Assembly: GCA_025455225.1 (NCBI GenBank)
Contig: JALOMY010000028.1
Coordinates: forward strand, 1 to 14,431
Length of the DNA: 14,431 bases
Direction: 5' to 3'
Source of the DNA: Cyclobacteriaceae bacterium
Lineage (GTDB): Bacteria > Bacteroidota > Bacteroidia > Cytophagales > Cyclobacteriaceae
Part shown: piece after piece, positions 7,279-14,431 of the stretch
How positions within the stretch are numbered: position 1 is the first letter of the stretch
Layout: each line of letters begins with the position of its first letter
Program-made: the position numbers and the translations under genes
The notes under the pieces: generated by a model
What the model saw: only the letters and a program-made list of their open reading frames with translations
Databases searched by the model: none
What the model was told of the DNA's origin: nothing

Positions 7279-9342
7279 ATGCGCATTAAGGCATTAACCC
7301 GGTTGCTTTTTATTCTTTCCGGAATTACCTGGGTGGCCTTGTTGTTTACAGACCTTTCGGTTGTATTTAGTGTTAAGTCAAATCTTGAGTCTGGCTTGCC
7401 CACCTGGTTGCCGGGCTTGATGTTCAATTTCTTCCTGGTTTTTCTTTACTATTTCTACAAGTTCAAAATTGATCGCGATGAACTGCTGAACTTCGTTGAC
7501 TTGTTGTGGCGTGTGTTCGCAACCGGTTTGGTGGTTACCGTTATCTCCCTTTTGCTCAGGCTGATTGATTTTATGCCGGGCACCAGCAAGCTTACCAGCC
7601 TCTTTATTTACGTTGAAGCCAACTACATCATAAACCTGGGGTTGATTTCGGGTTTCTTAATGGCATCGTTCACGGTTTGGAAGCGGTTGATTCTGTATCA
7701 GAAATCAAAATGGCTCTTACGGCTATGGACATTTTTTGAATGGACATTAATGGCTTCGTTGATTTACAACAGTATTGAACTGCCCGGTGCTGAGTGGGTA
7801 TATAATGTCTTGCTGAGTGTTCTGATTGTAACGGGATTGGTTCTCTCTGCCAATATGAAATGGGTAGCTTACCTGAATTTCCGGCAGAAATGGACCAGTC
7901 TTTTATTATTACTGCTCGCGATTTTTTATGTAATGTACCTGTTTTACACCACCAATGCCCAGGCCATAGCAGCTTTTGGCGAGGGAAAGGGTTTTGTAGA
8001 TCATCGCTTTCATTTGTTCTTCCTGTCTCTGTTCATTTTTGTAACCGTTTACAGTTCGTTCTCTTTTTTGGTTATCCTTTTCAATTTGCCTACTACATCG
8101 GTGTTTGAGCAAAAGCTGGAAGAGGTTGTCAATTTTCAACGCATTAGTCAGTCCATACAAACAGAACAAAGTGAAGAGAGTGTATATAATATCCTGCTTG
8201 AAACATCCGTAAGCACTGTGTTTGCAGATGCTGCGTGGCTTGAAATTAAAAACAATGAACTTGATCACCGTTTGTTTACGTATCGCATAACGGAACGCGA
8301 AGCAAATGATATTATTAGCCATTTGCGTAAAGAACATGTAACCGGTGTGTTAGATCAAAGTCAGGATAAAACCAAAAACTTATCCCGACACCTGGCCACG
8401 TTGAAGGGTTCACGATTCCGCTCCATACTGGCTTTTCCTATTTATGTAAAAGGTGAGAACATTGGTACATTGGCACTCCTTAAGGAACTCTCCGATGGAT
8501 TTAATAAGGAGATGACCAAGATAGTTGCCACGTTTGCCAACCAGGCAGGTATTTCGATCGAAAACTTCCGGTTAATGGAAGAGGCACTTCAAAGTGAACG
8601 GTACAAGGAGGAATTGAAAATTGCCAAGAGTGTCCAGAAAAGTTTGTTACCCCAGATTCTGGAACAAGATGCCAACTTTGAACTGGCTGCTTTTTCAGAA
8701 TCAGCTGATGAAGTAGGAGGCGATTACTACGATACGCTTCGTGTGAATGACCACCAATCAACTCTTATTATTGCCGATGTTTCCGGAAAAGGAACTACTG
8801 CGGCTTTTCACATGTCGCAGATGAAAGGAATTTTTCACAGCCTGGCTCAGGATTGTATTGCTCCGGACGAATTTATGATCCGGTCAAACAAGGCACTTAC
8901 GCATTGTCTTGAAAAGGGGTCGTTTATTTCTGCCTCGTTTTTTATTATCAATACAAAGGAAAAGAAAGTAAGTTACTCGCGTGCCGGGCACTGCCCGTTG
9001 CTTTACTACAATGCCAAAGCGGACTCTGTTGAATACCTCAAGGATAAGGGCGTAGCATTGGGAATGGTGCGCAATAACGGTTATTCGAAATTCATAGAAG
9101 CCAGGTCGTTCAATTATGAGCCGAATGATATTTTGATTTTATATACAGACGGAATCACGGAAGCCAAGAATAACAAGGGCGAAGAGTTTGGTTATGAACG
9201 GCTGGCACTGGCCATTCAGGATGTTAAGTATGAATCGGCCAAAGTCATTCAGGAATACCTGATTAACCGCCTTTATGAATTTTCCGGAAGTGATAACATT
9301 AATGATGACTATACAACAATGATTGTAAAGTTTAAGGAGTAA
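7279..9342 (+). CDS. Membrane-anchored GAF / SpoIIE-type PP2C serine phosphatase
   Basis: The 687-residue protein has about eight hydrophobic helices in residues 7-268 (near 7-30, 46-61, 79-97, 110-131, 151-166, 175-193, 206-223 and 246-268), a GAF-like domain (about 295-430), a helical linker and a C-terminal SpoIIE/RsbU-type PP2C domain (about 465-685). Metal-binding motifs are intact: VGGDYYD (D482), ADVSGKGTTAA (D500), RAGHCPLL, LYTDGITEA (D624) and DDYTTMIV (D676/D677). Phosphatases of this type remove phosphate from a Ser on a STAS protein, and the next two genes encode a STAS protein and its presumed kinase. The membrane region plus GAF domain suggest that an envelope or small-molecule signal sets its activity; the ligand is unknown. 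It is the first gene after the guaB terminator. Confidence 0.93.
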   Translation: MRIKALTRLLFILSGITWVALLFTDLSVVFSVKSNLESGLPTWLPGLMFNFFLVFLYYFYKFKIDRDELLNFVDLLWRVFATGLVVTVISLLLRLIDFMPGTSKLTSLFIYVEANYIINLGLISGFLMASFTVWKRLILYQKSKWLLRLWTFFEWTLMASLIYNSIELPGAEWVYNVLLSVLIVTGLVLSANMKWVAYLNFRQKWTSLLLLLLAIFYVMYLFYTTNAQAIAAFGEGKGFVDHRFHLFFLSLFIFVTVYSSFSFLVILFNLPTTSVFEQKLEEVVNFQRISQSIQTEQSEESVYNILLETSVSTVFADAAWLEIKNNELDHRLFTYRITEREANDIISHLRKEHVTGVLDQSQDKTKNLSRHLATLKGSRFRSILAFPIYVKGENIGTLALLKELSDGFNKEMTKIVATFANQAGISIENFRLMEEALQSERYKEELKIAKSVQKSLLPQILEQDANFELAAFSESADEVGGDYYDTLRVNDHQSTLIIADVSGKGTTAAFHMSQMKGIFHSLAQDCIAPDEFMIRSNKALTHCLEKGSFISASFFIINTKEKKVSYSRAGHCPLLYYNAKADSVEYLKDKGVALGMVRNNGYSKFIEARSFNYEPNDILILYTDGITEAKNNKGEEFGYERLALAIQDVKYESAKVIQEYLINRLYEFSGSDNINDDYTTMIVKFKE

Positions 9343-9391
9343 GGAGACTAAACAGAACAGTAAACTATAACGAACTAAATACGTTACAATA

Positions 9392-9730
9392 ATGGTTCAA
9401 ATCAAACGACTACAGGAAGACGGGACCGATATCATCGTGCCTATCGGTGAAATTGATGCCAGCTCGTCCATTGAATTAGACCTTACCATCGCGAAAAGTG
9501 TTGGCGAAGGCTTTACCCGTATCCTGGTTGATTGCAGCGCCCTTGAATATATTTCTTCGGCAGGCTTGGGTGTTTTTATGTCGTATATCGAGGAATTTAA
9601 CGACAAGCACATCAAAATGGCGCTCTTTGGAATGAACGACAAAGTTATAAATACGTTTGAGATACTGGGTTTAAGTGAGTTGCTCACCATTGTGGCAACC
9701 AAAGAAGAAGCTAAGCAGAAAGTCGCATGA
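9392..9730 (+). CDS. STAS-domain anti-sigma factor antagonist (SpoIIAA/RsbV-like)
   Basis: This 112-residue protein is a single STAS domain of the usual length. The strand-helix core is visible in IIVPIGEIDASSS, ILVDCSALEYISSAGLGVF and MALFGMNDKVINTFEILGL. The phosphorylation loop reads YISSAGLG; S56 aligns with the residue after the Asp in the common D-S-S/T-G-L-G motif, while the usual Asp position is occupied by S55. In partner switching the unphosphorylated form binds the HATPase kinase and frees its target, and phosphorylation by the kinase reverses this. The stop overlaps the next start by four bases (ATGA), implying translational coupling and matched amounts of the two proteins. A 49-base gap separates it from the phosphatase gene. 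Confidence 0.93.
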   Translation: MVQIKRLQEDGTDIIVPIGEIDASSSIELDLTIAKSVGEGFTRILVDCSALEYISSAGLGVFMSYIEEFNDKHIKMALFGMNDKVINTFEILGLSELLTIVATKEEAKQKVA

Positions 9731-10146
9731 AATACTCCTACAAAGTTGGCTGCAGCCCTGAAAACTTAAGGGGCATTCGCGACTTCATCCGCGGATCTCT
9801 CAGGAATCACGGTGTGTCTGATTTGGACATCAGTGAAATGGTACTGGCCATAGATGAGATGTGTTCTAACCTGATGATTCATGCTCATCATTGCAACCCG
9901 AATGATTTGTTTGAGTTGCATATTTTTGCTGAAAAGAATCACCCTGTCATTTTTGAAATAATCGATGACGGTACGGTATTTGATATTAATAAATTTCATG
10001 AACCCGAGTTGGGTAATATCATACATGAAAAGCGTAAGGGAGGTTTAGGCATCAGGCTGGTAAAATCCATCATGGATAACGTAGAGTACACCCAGCAAGG
10101 CGGTATGAATATATGCCGGTTAACCAAACGCGTGCAATTCAACTAA
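9727..10146 (+). CDS. RsbW/SpoIIAB-like ATP-binding serine kinase (anti-sigma-type)
   Basis: This 139-residue protein is one GHKL/HATPase_c domain, the size of RsbW and SpoIIAB. The N-box is MVLAIDEMCSNLMIHA (E44, N48), the first glycine-box Asp is in IIDDGTVFD (D80-D81) and the second glycine box is KGGLGIRLVKSIMDNVEY (104-121). Such proteins bind a target, classically a sigma factor, and phosphorylate the cognate STAS protein. The gene overlaps the STAS gene by four bases and ends 18 bases before the first PPIase gene. No sigma factor gene is in the window, and Bacteroidota generally lack SigB and SigF, so the target is unknown and need not be a sigma factor. Confidence 0.92.
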   Translation: MKYSYKVGCSPENLRGIRDFIRGSLRNHGVSDLDISEMVLAIDEMCSNLMIHAHHCNPNDLFELHIFAEKNHPVIFEIIDDGTVFDINKFHEPELGNIIHEKRKGGLGIRLVKSIMDNVEYTQQGGMNICRLTKRVQFN

Positions 10147-10164
10147 TCATTATTACGGAGCAGT

Positions 10165-12114
10165 ATGATACGAGGAGTTTTACTTGTTGCCATAGGGCTA
10201 TTCACTATTCCGGCATGGTCACAGAAATCAAAAAAGGCAACATCATCCGTTTTGTTTTCTGTAAATAATCGTGCGGTTACTTCGAATGAATTTATCTATC
10301 TCTACCGCAAAAATCATCCGGATAAAACTAAAGACTATACTAAACAGCGTGTTGACGAATACCTGGATCTGTTCGTTAACTTTAAGCTTAAGGTAGAAGA
10401 GGCACGGTCGAGGGGAATAGATACCACTAAAGTTTTTCTTGGCGAATACACAAAATACAAAGAGGAGTTACGAAGACCCTATTTGCCGGAAGGCCGAATG
10501 GTGGACAGTCTTGTACGGTTAACGTACCAGCGTTTAACTGAAGAAATTCGGGCGGCACATTTACTGATTGCTTTTAAGCCCGATGCTGCACCTGCTGATA
10601 CGCTGATTGCCTACAATAAAATCCTTGAACTGAAAACCCGTGCTCAAGCCGGTGAGAATTTCGGTGAGCTGGCTTTTACATTTTCAGAAGATCCTTCTGC
10701 GAAAATCAATAAAGGCGATCTGGGTTATTTTACGGCATTGCAGATGGTTTATCCCTTTGAAAATGCCGCATATCAGGGAAAGCCCGGAGAAGTTGTAGGA
10801 CCAGTTAAAACACGGTTTGGGTACCACTTACTGCATATTGTTGATCGAAAGCCGGCACGAGGTGAAGTTGAAGTATCGCATATTATGATCCGTTCTTCGT
10901 CTGATTCAGAGGATCAACGTGCAAAGAATCTGATATTTGACATCTATGACCAGGTAAAGGGAGGCGCGTCCTGGGATGAGTTATGCGCTCAATATTCGGA
11001 GGATGCGAATTCAAAAAGCAATGGCGGACGGCTTCGTCCTTTTGGTGTGGGTGCCATGGCAGCCGCACCCGAATTTGACCGTGTAGCGTTTTCACTGGAA
11101 GAACCCGGAGAAATATCCGATCCGTTCAAGACTGCTTATGGATGGCATGTTGTGCGATTGGAGCGTAAGATTCCATTGCCCTCATTTGAAGAGCTGGCAC
11201 CTTCTTTAAAAACAAGGGTGATGCGAGATGAGCGCGTTCAGCTTTCGAAGCAAGCGTTGTTAACACGCCTGAAGAAGGAATTTGCATTTCAGGAAAATCA
11301 ACCGGTCAAAACGAAAATAGTTGCTTTGGCAGATACCACATTGACCAGGGGAAGATGGAATGTACAATCCTTCCCATCGAATGAAATAATTATAACATTA
11401 AACATTCGACCAATTCCCGCCAATGAGTTTCTTCAATATGTAAAGAGTAATCAACGCACCACATCACTTACACCGGGTGAATACATACTTCAATTGTATG
11501 GAGCATTTGTTGAAGCTGTAATGAACGAAGCTTATGAAGAGAAGTTAATCCGTTCCAATCCTGATTATGAGATGCTGCTTCGTGAGTATTATGAAGGCAT
11601 CCTTCTCTTCGATATCATGGAAAAAGAAGTATGGAATAAGGCGAGTGAGGATACGGTTGGCCAACGAACCTATTTCGATAAAAATGCCTCGAGGTATCAG
11701 GCCGGTGAACGGGTGAAGGCTGAACTTTACTCCACATCAGCACCGGATAATATGAAACTTTTACAAGAAGCAATTAGTAAGCAGGATACGATTAGTATTG
11801 ACCAGCTCGTTAATTCAAGGAAAATACGGTATGAAAAGGGCAATTTTCAAAGAAACGATCGCCCGGTTTTGGCTAAAATCGACTGGAAGACAGGTGTTTA
11901 TACCGTGGAAAATAGCGGATTATATTACCTTGCGCGGATTTCCGAACTGCTTCCTCCGGGTCTGCTGACATACGAAGAAGCCAAAGCTCAGGTAATTGCT
12001 GATTACCAGAATTATCTCGAAAAAGAATGGGTGGAGCAGCTGAAATTGAAATATCCGGTAAAGATCAATGAAAAGACAAAACAAACAGTATATAAGCAAT
12101 TGGTTCAGCCTTAA
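10165..12114 (+). CDS. Periplasmic PpiC-type peptidyl-prolyl isomerase with two parvulin domains
   Basis: The protein has 649 residues: a signal peptide (MIRGVLLVAIGLFTIPAWS, cut near residue 19), a SurA-like N-terminal region (about 28-125), two tandem parvulin domains (about 128-228 and 234-334) and a long C-terminal region (340-649) that I cannot assign in detail. Parvulin residues are retained in both copies: RAAHLLI, GDLGYF and FGYHLLHI in the first, VSHIMIR, GGRLRPF and YGWHVVRL in the second. Proteins of this kind act in the periplasm as foldases or chaperones for outer-membrane and secreted proteins. It begins an overlapping series with a lipoprotein and a SurA homologue. Its reading frame overlaps the next gene by 47 bases. 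It lies 18 bases after the HATPase gene, so it is likely on the same transcript. Confidence 0.93.
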   Translation: MIRGVLLVAIGLFTIPAWSQKSKKATSSVLFSVNNRAVTSNEFIYLYRKNHPDKTKDYTKQRVDEYLDLFVNFKLKVEEARSRGIDTTKVFLGEYTKYKEELRRPYLPEGRMVDSLVRLTYQRLTEEIRAAHLLIAFKPDAAPADTLIAYNKILELKTRAQAGENFGELAFTFSEDPSAKINKGDLGYFTALQMVYPFENAAYQGKPGEVVGPVKTRFGYHLLHIVDRKPARGEVEVSHIMIRSSSDSEDQRAKNLIFDIYDQVKGGASWDELCAQYSEDANSKSNGGRLRPFGVGAMAAAPEFDRVAFSLEEPGEISDPFKTAYGWHVVRLERKIPLPSFEELAPSLKTRVMRDERVQLSKQALLTRLKKEFAFQENQPVKTKIVALADTTLTRGRWNVQSFPSNEIIITLNIRPIPANEFLQYVKSNQRTTSLTPGEYILQLYGAFVEAVMNEAYEEKLIRSNPDYEMLLREYYEGILLFDIMEKEVWNKASEDTVGQRTYFDKNASRYQAGERVKAELYSTSAPDNMKLLQEAISKQDTISIDQLVNSRKIRYEKGNFQRNDRPVLAKIDWKTGVYTVENSGLYYLARISELLPPGLLTYEEAKAQVIADYQNYLEKEWVEQLKLKYPVKINEKTKQTVYKQLVQP

Positions 12115-12979
12115 CGGGTTTCTGTTAGTTATTTTGTTCGTGCTGTTCAACGCATGCGATCTTATCCGGATGAAGAATGAACCACCTCCTTCTGAACCGC
12201 AGCGCATTCCGGTTGCCCGAGTTAATCAAACCTATTTATATAAGGATGAGCTTTCGGGTATTGTATTGCCCGGCTCAACCCCGGTTGACAGTGCTGTGCG
12301 CGTAGAGGCCTTTATCAACAGCTGGGTACGAAAACAATTGTTGATTCAGGAAGCCGCAAAGAAAATCAATATTAATGAAGCCGAAATTGAGCGAAAGATT
12401 CTGGATTATCGCTACAGCCTTATCGCTTATGAGTACCAGGCCCTGTATATCAAACAGAACCTGGATACGGCAGTAGCCACTTCAGAAATTGAGCAGTATT
12501 ACAAAGAGAACCTGGACAACTTTATTCTTAAGCAAAACATTGTGCGTGCAACCTACATGAAGGTTCCTAAAACAGCCCCACGTACCAATAAAATCAAAGA
12601 TTTAATTTATTCTAAAAAGGAGAAGGATTTGGCCGAGCTTAAGTCGTATTGCCTGAGTTTCTCTACAGCCTATCACCTGGTTGATTCTTCATGGATGGTT
12701 TTTGATGAAATGGTTAAAAACTCACCTTTGGTGGAGATTCCAAATAAGATACAGTTTTTAAAAGCAAACCCGTATTACGAAACCTCGGATGATGCCTATC
12801 TTTACTTTCTCAAAGTTGACGAATACCGGATCTCCGATAATATTTCCCCCCTTGAGTTTGTAAGGGATGATATTCGGGCGATTATTTTAAATAAGCGAAA
12901 AGTTGCCCTCGGCAGGCAATTGGAAGATGAAGTATATAATCATGCAGTCAGTGAAAAGGAGTTTGAGATTTATAAGTAA
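12068..12979 (+). CDS. SurA-N-like lipoprotein without parvulin domain
   Basis: The 303-residue product begins with a lipoprotein signal sequence: a basic N-terminus, hydrophobic run FLLVILFVLFNAC and lipobox Cys C30. No other start keeps this signal, so the ATG at 12068 is firm although it lies inside the upstream gene (47-base overlap). Residues about 47-160 resemble the helical SurA/PpiC N-terminal chaperone region (ARVNQTYLYKDEL, SWVRKQLLIQEAAKK). Where a parvulin domain would follow I see none of the His, GG or FGxH motifs. I infer an outer-membrane-attached or inner-membrane-attached periplasmic folding helper that works with its two PPIase neighbours. The exact function is unknown. The SurA gene starts inside its last codons. 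Confidence 0.85.
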   Translation: MKRQNKQYISNWFSLNGFLLVILFVLFNACDLIRMKNEPPPSEPQRIPVARVNQTYLYKDELSGIVLPGSTPVDSAVRVEAFINSWVRKQLLIQEAAKKININEAEIERKILDYRYSLIAYEYQALYIKQNLDTAVATSEIEQYYKENLDNFILKQNIVRATYMKVPKTAPRTNKIKDLIYSKKEKDLAELKSYCLSFSTAYHLVDSSWMVFDEMVKNSPLVEIPNKIQFLKANPYYETSDDAYLYFLKVDEYRISDNISPLEFVRDDIRAIILNKRKVALGRQLEDEVYNHAVSEKEFEIYK

Positions 12980-14333
12980 TGCGATTCGATCATCGCGCAT
13001 CGGGGTTTTTACAGGCCTGGTAATTGGCTTGTTAATGGCACCAACCCTGTACGCGCAGGAAGATGGCGGATTCGTAATTGATAAAATAATTGCCAAAGTA
13101 GATAACTACATAGTGCTTAAGTCGGAATTAGACCGGGCTTACCAGGACTATGTTTCAAATGGAGGTAATCCTTCTTCAGAAGCCCGTTGCCAGTACCTGG
13201 CTTTATTGCTCAGAAACAAGTTGATGATGGCCAAAGCCGAAATCGACTCGGTTGTAGTAAGCGATTCCGAAGTGGATGCCAATACGCAACGAAGGATGGA
13301 TATGATTCTTTCCCAATATGGCGGCTCACCGGTAGATCTTGAAAATAAATTCGGAAAAACACTTGAGCAGATACGCCTCGAGTTACGCGATCAGATCCGG
13401 GAGCAGATGGTCGTTAACGAAATGCAGCAGCACATAACGAAAGATTTAACCGTTACACCGGCAGAAACAAGACGATTCTTCAACCGCATACCCAAAGACA
13501 GCCTTCCCTTTTTTTCAGCTGAAGCAGAAGTAGCGCAGATTGTAAAGCTTGCTAAAATCAGCGAAGCCCAGAAAGAGGCAACTAAAATGGAACTCATTGG
13601 TCTGCGCAACAGAATTCTGGCTGGTGAAGATTTTGCAACACTTGCAAAGCAATATTCTGCCGACCCCAGTGTTACCATCAACGGAGGCGACATGGGTTTT
13701 GTGGGCAGGGGTATGATGGTGCCGGAATTCGAAGCCATGTCATTTAAATTAAAGCCTGGAGAAATTTCAATGCCTGTTGAAACAGCGTTTGGTTTGCATA
13801 TTATTCAGCTGCTTGAACGCAGAGGAAATGAATATCATTCCCGGCATATTCTCATGTCTCCAACACCCTCAGAAGAAGATCTGGAAATAGCCAAAAAATA
13901 CCTGGATAGTTTGCGTGCAGTAATAACAAAAGGTGATATTACTTTTGAAAAAGCTGCCAAGGAATATTCGGATGATGTTGAAACAAAAGGCAATGGAGGT
14001 TATTTTATAGATGGAGAGGGCGGCACCCGGGTCTCTGTCGATGAGTTGGATCCTGTTGTATTTTTTGCCGTAGATTCCCTGGAAGTAGGAAGCATCTCGT
14101 CTCCTTTAAAATACCGAACGGATAGTGGAAAGGAGGCCGTTAGAATATTGTATTATAAATCCAGGGTGGCACCACACCAGGCCTCGCTGGAGGTGGATTG
14201 GCAACGCATTCAAAGCGCAACTCTGAATCAAAAGCGAAACAAGGCTCTGGAAAAGTGGTTTGATAAGGCCCGGAATGATGTGTTCATCAGCATCGATACC
14301 TCGTATGACTATTGTGGCATACTAGATAATTAA
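12942..14333 (+). CDS. surA: SurA-like periplasmic chaperone / peptidyl-prolyl isomerase
   Basis: From the ATG at 12942 this is 463 residues with a long, basic signal peptide (hydrophobic run IGVFTGLVIGLLMAPTLYA, cut near residue 38). Further in-frame starts exist at 12903 (TTG), 12927 (ATG), 12951 (GTG) and 12963 (TTG); 12942 is the simplest choice. Residues about 42-182 are the SurA N-terminal chaperone domain, with KIIAKVDNYIVLKSEL typical of SurA. Two parvulin-like domains follow (about 193-293 and 299-410). The first has GGDMGF and FGLHIIQL but Gln (VAQIV) in place of the first parvulin His. The second keeps that His (SRHILM, H302) but is divergent after it. SurA homologues escort outer-membrane proteins to the BAM complex. 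It overlaps the lipoprotein gene by 38 bases and is probably the last gene of the operon. Confidence 0.9.
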   Translation: MQSVKRSLRFISNAIRSSRIGVFTGLVIGLLMAPTLYAQEDGGFVIDKIIAKVDNYIVLKSELDRAYQDYVSNGGNPSSEARCQYLALLLRNKLMMAKAEIDSVVVSDSEVDANTQRRMDMILSQYGGSPVDLENKFGKTLEQIRLELRDQIREQMVVNEMQQHITKDLTVTPAETRRFFNRIPKDSLPFFSAEAEVAQIVKLAKISEAQKEATKMELIGLRNRILAGEDFATLAKQYSADPSVTINGGDMGFVGRGMMVPEFEAMSFKLKPGEISMPVETAFGLHIIQLLERRGNEYHSRHILMSPTPSEEDLEIAKKYLDSLRAVITKGDITFEKAAKEYSDDVETKGNGGYFIDGEGGTRVSVDELDPVVFFAVDSLEVGSISSPLKYRTDSGKEAVRILYYKSRVAPHQASLEVDWQRIQSATLNQKRNKALEKWFDKARNDVFISIDTSYDYCGILDN

Positions 14334-14383
14334 GAGACTCTGACGTTCATGTAAAAAAATCAACACGCTATTCTTATTTGGGC

Positions 14384-14391
14384 TAGGTTTG
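14384..14391 (+). promoter_or_regulatory. Candidate promoter (-7 element) for the next gene
   Basis: TAGGTTTG is an exact TAnnTTTG match, 17 bases before the ATG at 14409. I see no TTG at the expected -33 distance, and no strong hairpin terminator follows surA, so read-through from the operon is also possible. Confidence 0.42.
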
Positions 14392-14408
14392 TTAACTAAG
14401 ATGGTATC

Positions 14409-14431
14409 ATGACGAAATTTTCCTCGGATGT
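14409..14431 (+). CDS. Start of a further gene, cut by right edge
   Basis: An ATG at 14409 opens a frame encoding MTKFSSDV up to the edge. Only seven codons and part of an eighth are visible, so the product cannot be identified. In related bacteria a MoxR-type AAA ATPase often follows PPIase genes of this kind and can begin with a similar SDV stretch, but this is only a guess. The start overlaps the stop of a three-codon frame beginning at 14401. Confidence 0.35.

Noticed and set aside
7909..8337. Open minus-strand frame of 142 codons inside the phosphatase gene
   Set aside because: It lies antisense to a clearly coding region, shows no domain or signal, and has no plausible promoter or neighbour.
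9397..9702. Minus-strand open frame opposite the STAS gene
   Set aside because: It mirrors the STAS reading frame almost end to end, a common by-product of codon use, and shows no recognisable motif.
12903..12941. Earlier surA starts at TTG 12903 or ATG 12927
   Set aside because: They add residues before an already long basic signal peptide and deepen the overlap; ATG 12942 is simpler, though not proven.

Overview
The window looks like chromosomal DNA from a Bacteroidota bacterium, probably of the Cytophagales type. The support is several Bacteroidota-style promoters (-7 element TAnnTTTG), little use of Shine-Dalgarno sites, RlpA with a SPOR domain, and a PpiC / lipoprotein / SurA gene series close to guaB. 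No mobile element, CRISPR array, tRNA or rRNA is visible. The genus-level origin is inference.

Left half (about 1-5580, minus strand). In transcription order these are an RlpA-like cell-wall lytic transglycosylase (rlpA), a Crp/Fnr-family regulator five bases after it, then a TetR-family regulator, a 725-residue ABC exporter and a HlyD-type membrane fusion protein that runs off the left edge. The last three genes are almost contiguous and form an efflux or secretion operon. A 30-bp imperfect palindrome lies just upstream of the TetR gene and is a good candidate for its operator. The nucleotide-binding domain of the exporter keeps Walker A and the Q-loop but has lost the signature motif, the Walker B aspartate, the catalytic glutamate and the H-loop histidine. 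This is the most unusual protein in the window.

Centre (about 5580-7230). A divergent promoter region separates rlpA from guaB (IMP dehydrogenase, plus strand). A perfect 10-bp inverted repeat sits between the guaB promoter and its likely start codon. guaB is closed by a strong intrinsic terminator.

Right half (7255-14333, plus strand). A new transcription unit starts with an Rsb/SpoII-type partner-switching set: a membrane-bound GAF/PP2C phosphatase, a STAS anti-anti-sigma-like protein and a HATPase anti-sigma-like kinase. It continues with only 18 bases of gap into three periplasmic folding factors: a double-parvulin PpiC protein, a lipoprotein that resembles SurA but lacks parvulin domains, and a SurA homologue. 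These last three genes overlap each other by tens of bases. No sigma factor lies nearby, so the output of the switch is unknown. At the right edge a promoter and the first codons of another gene are visible.
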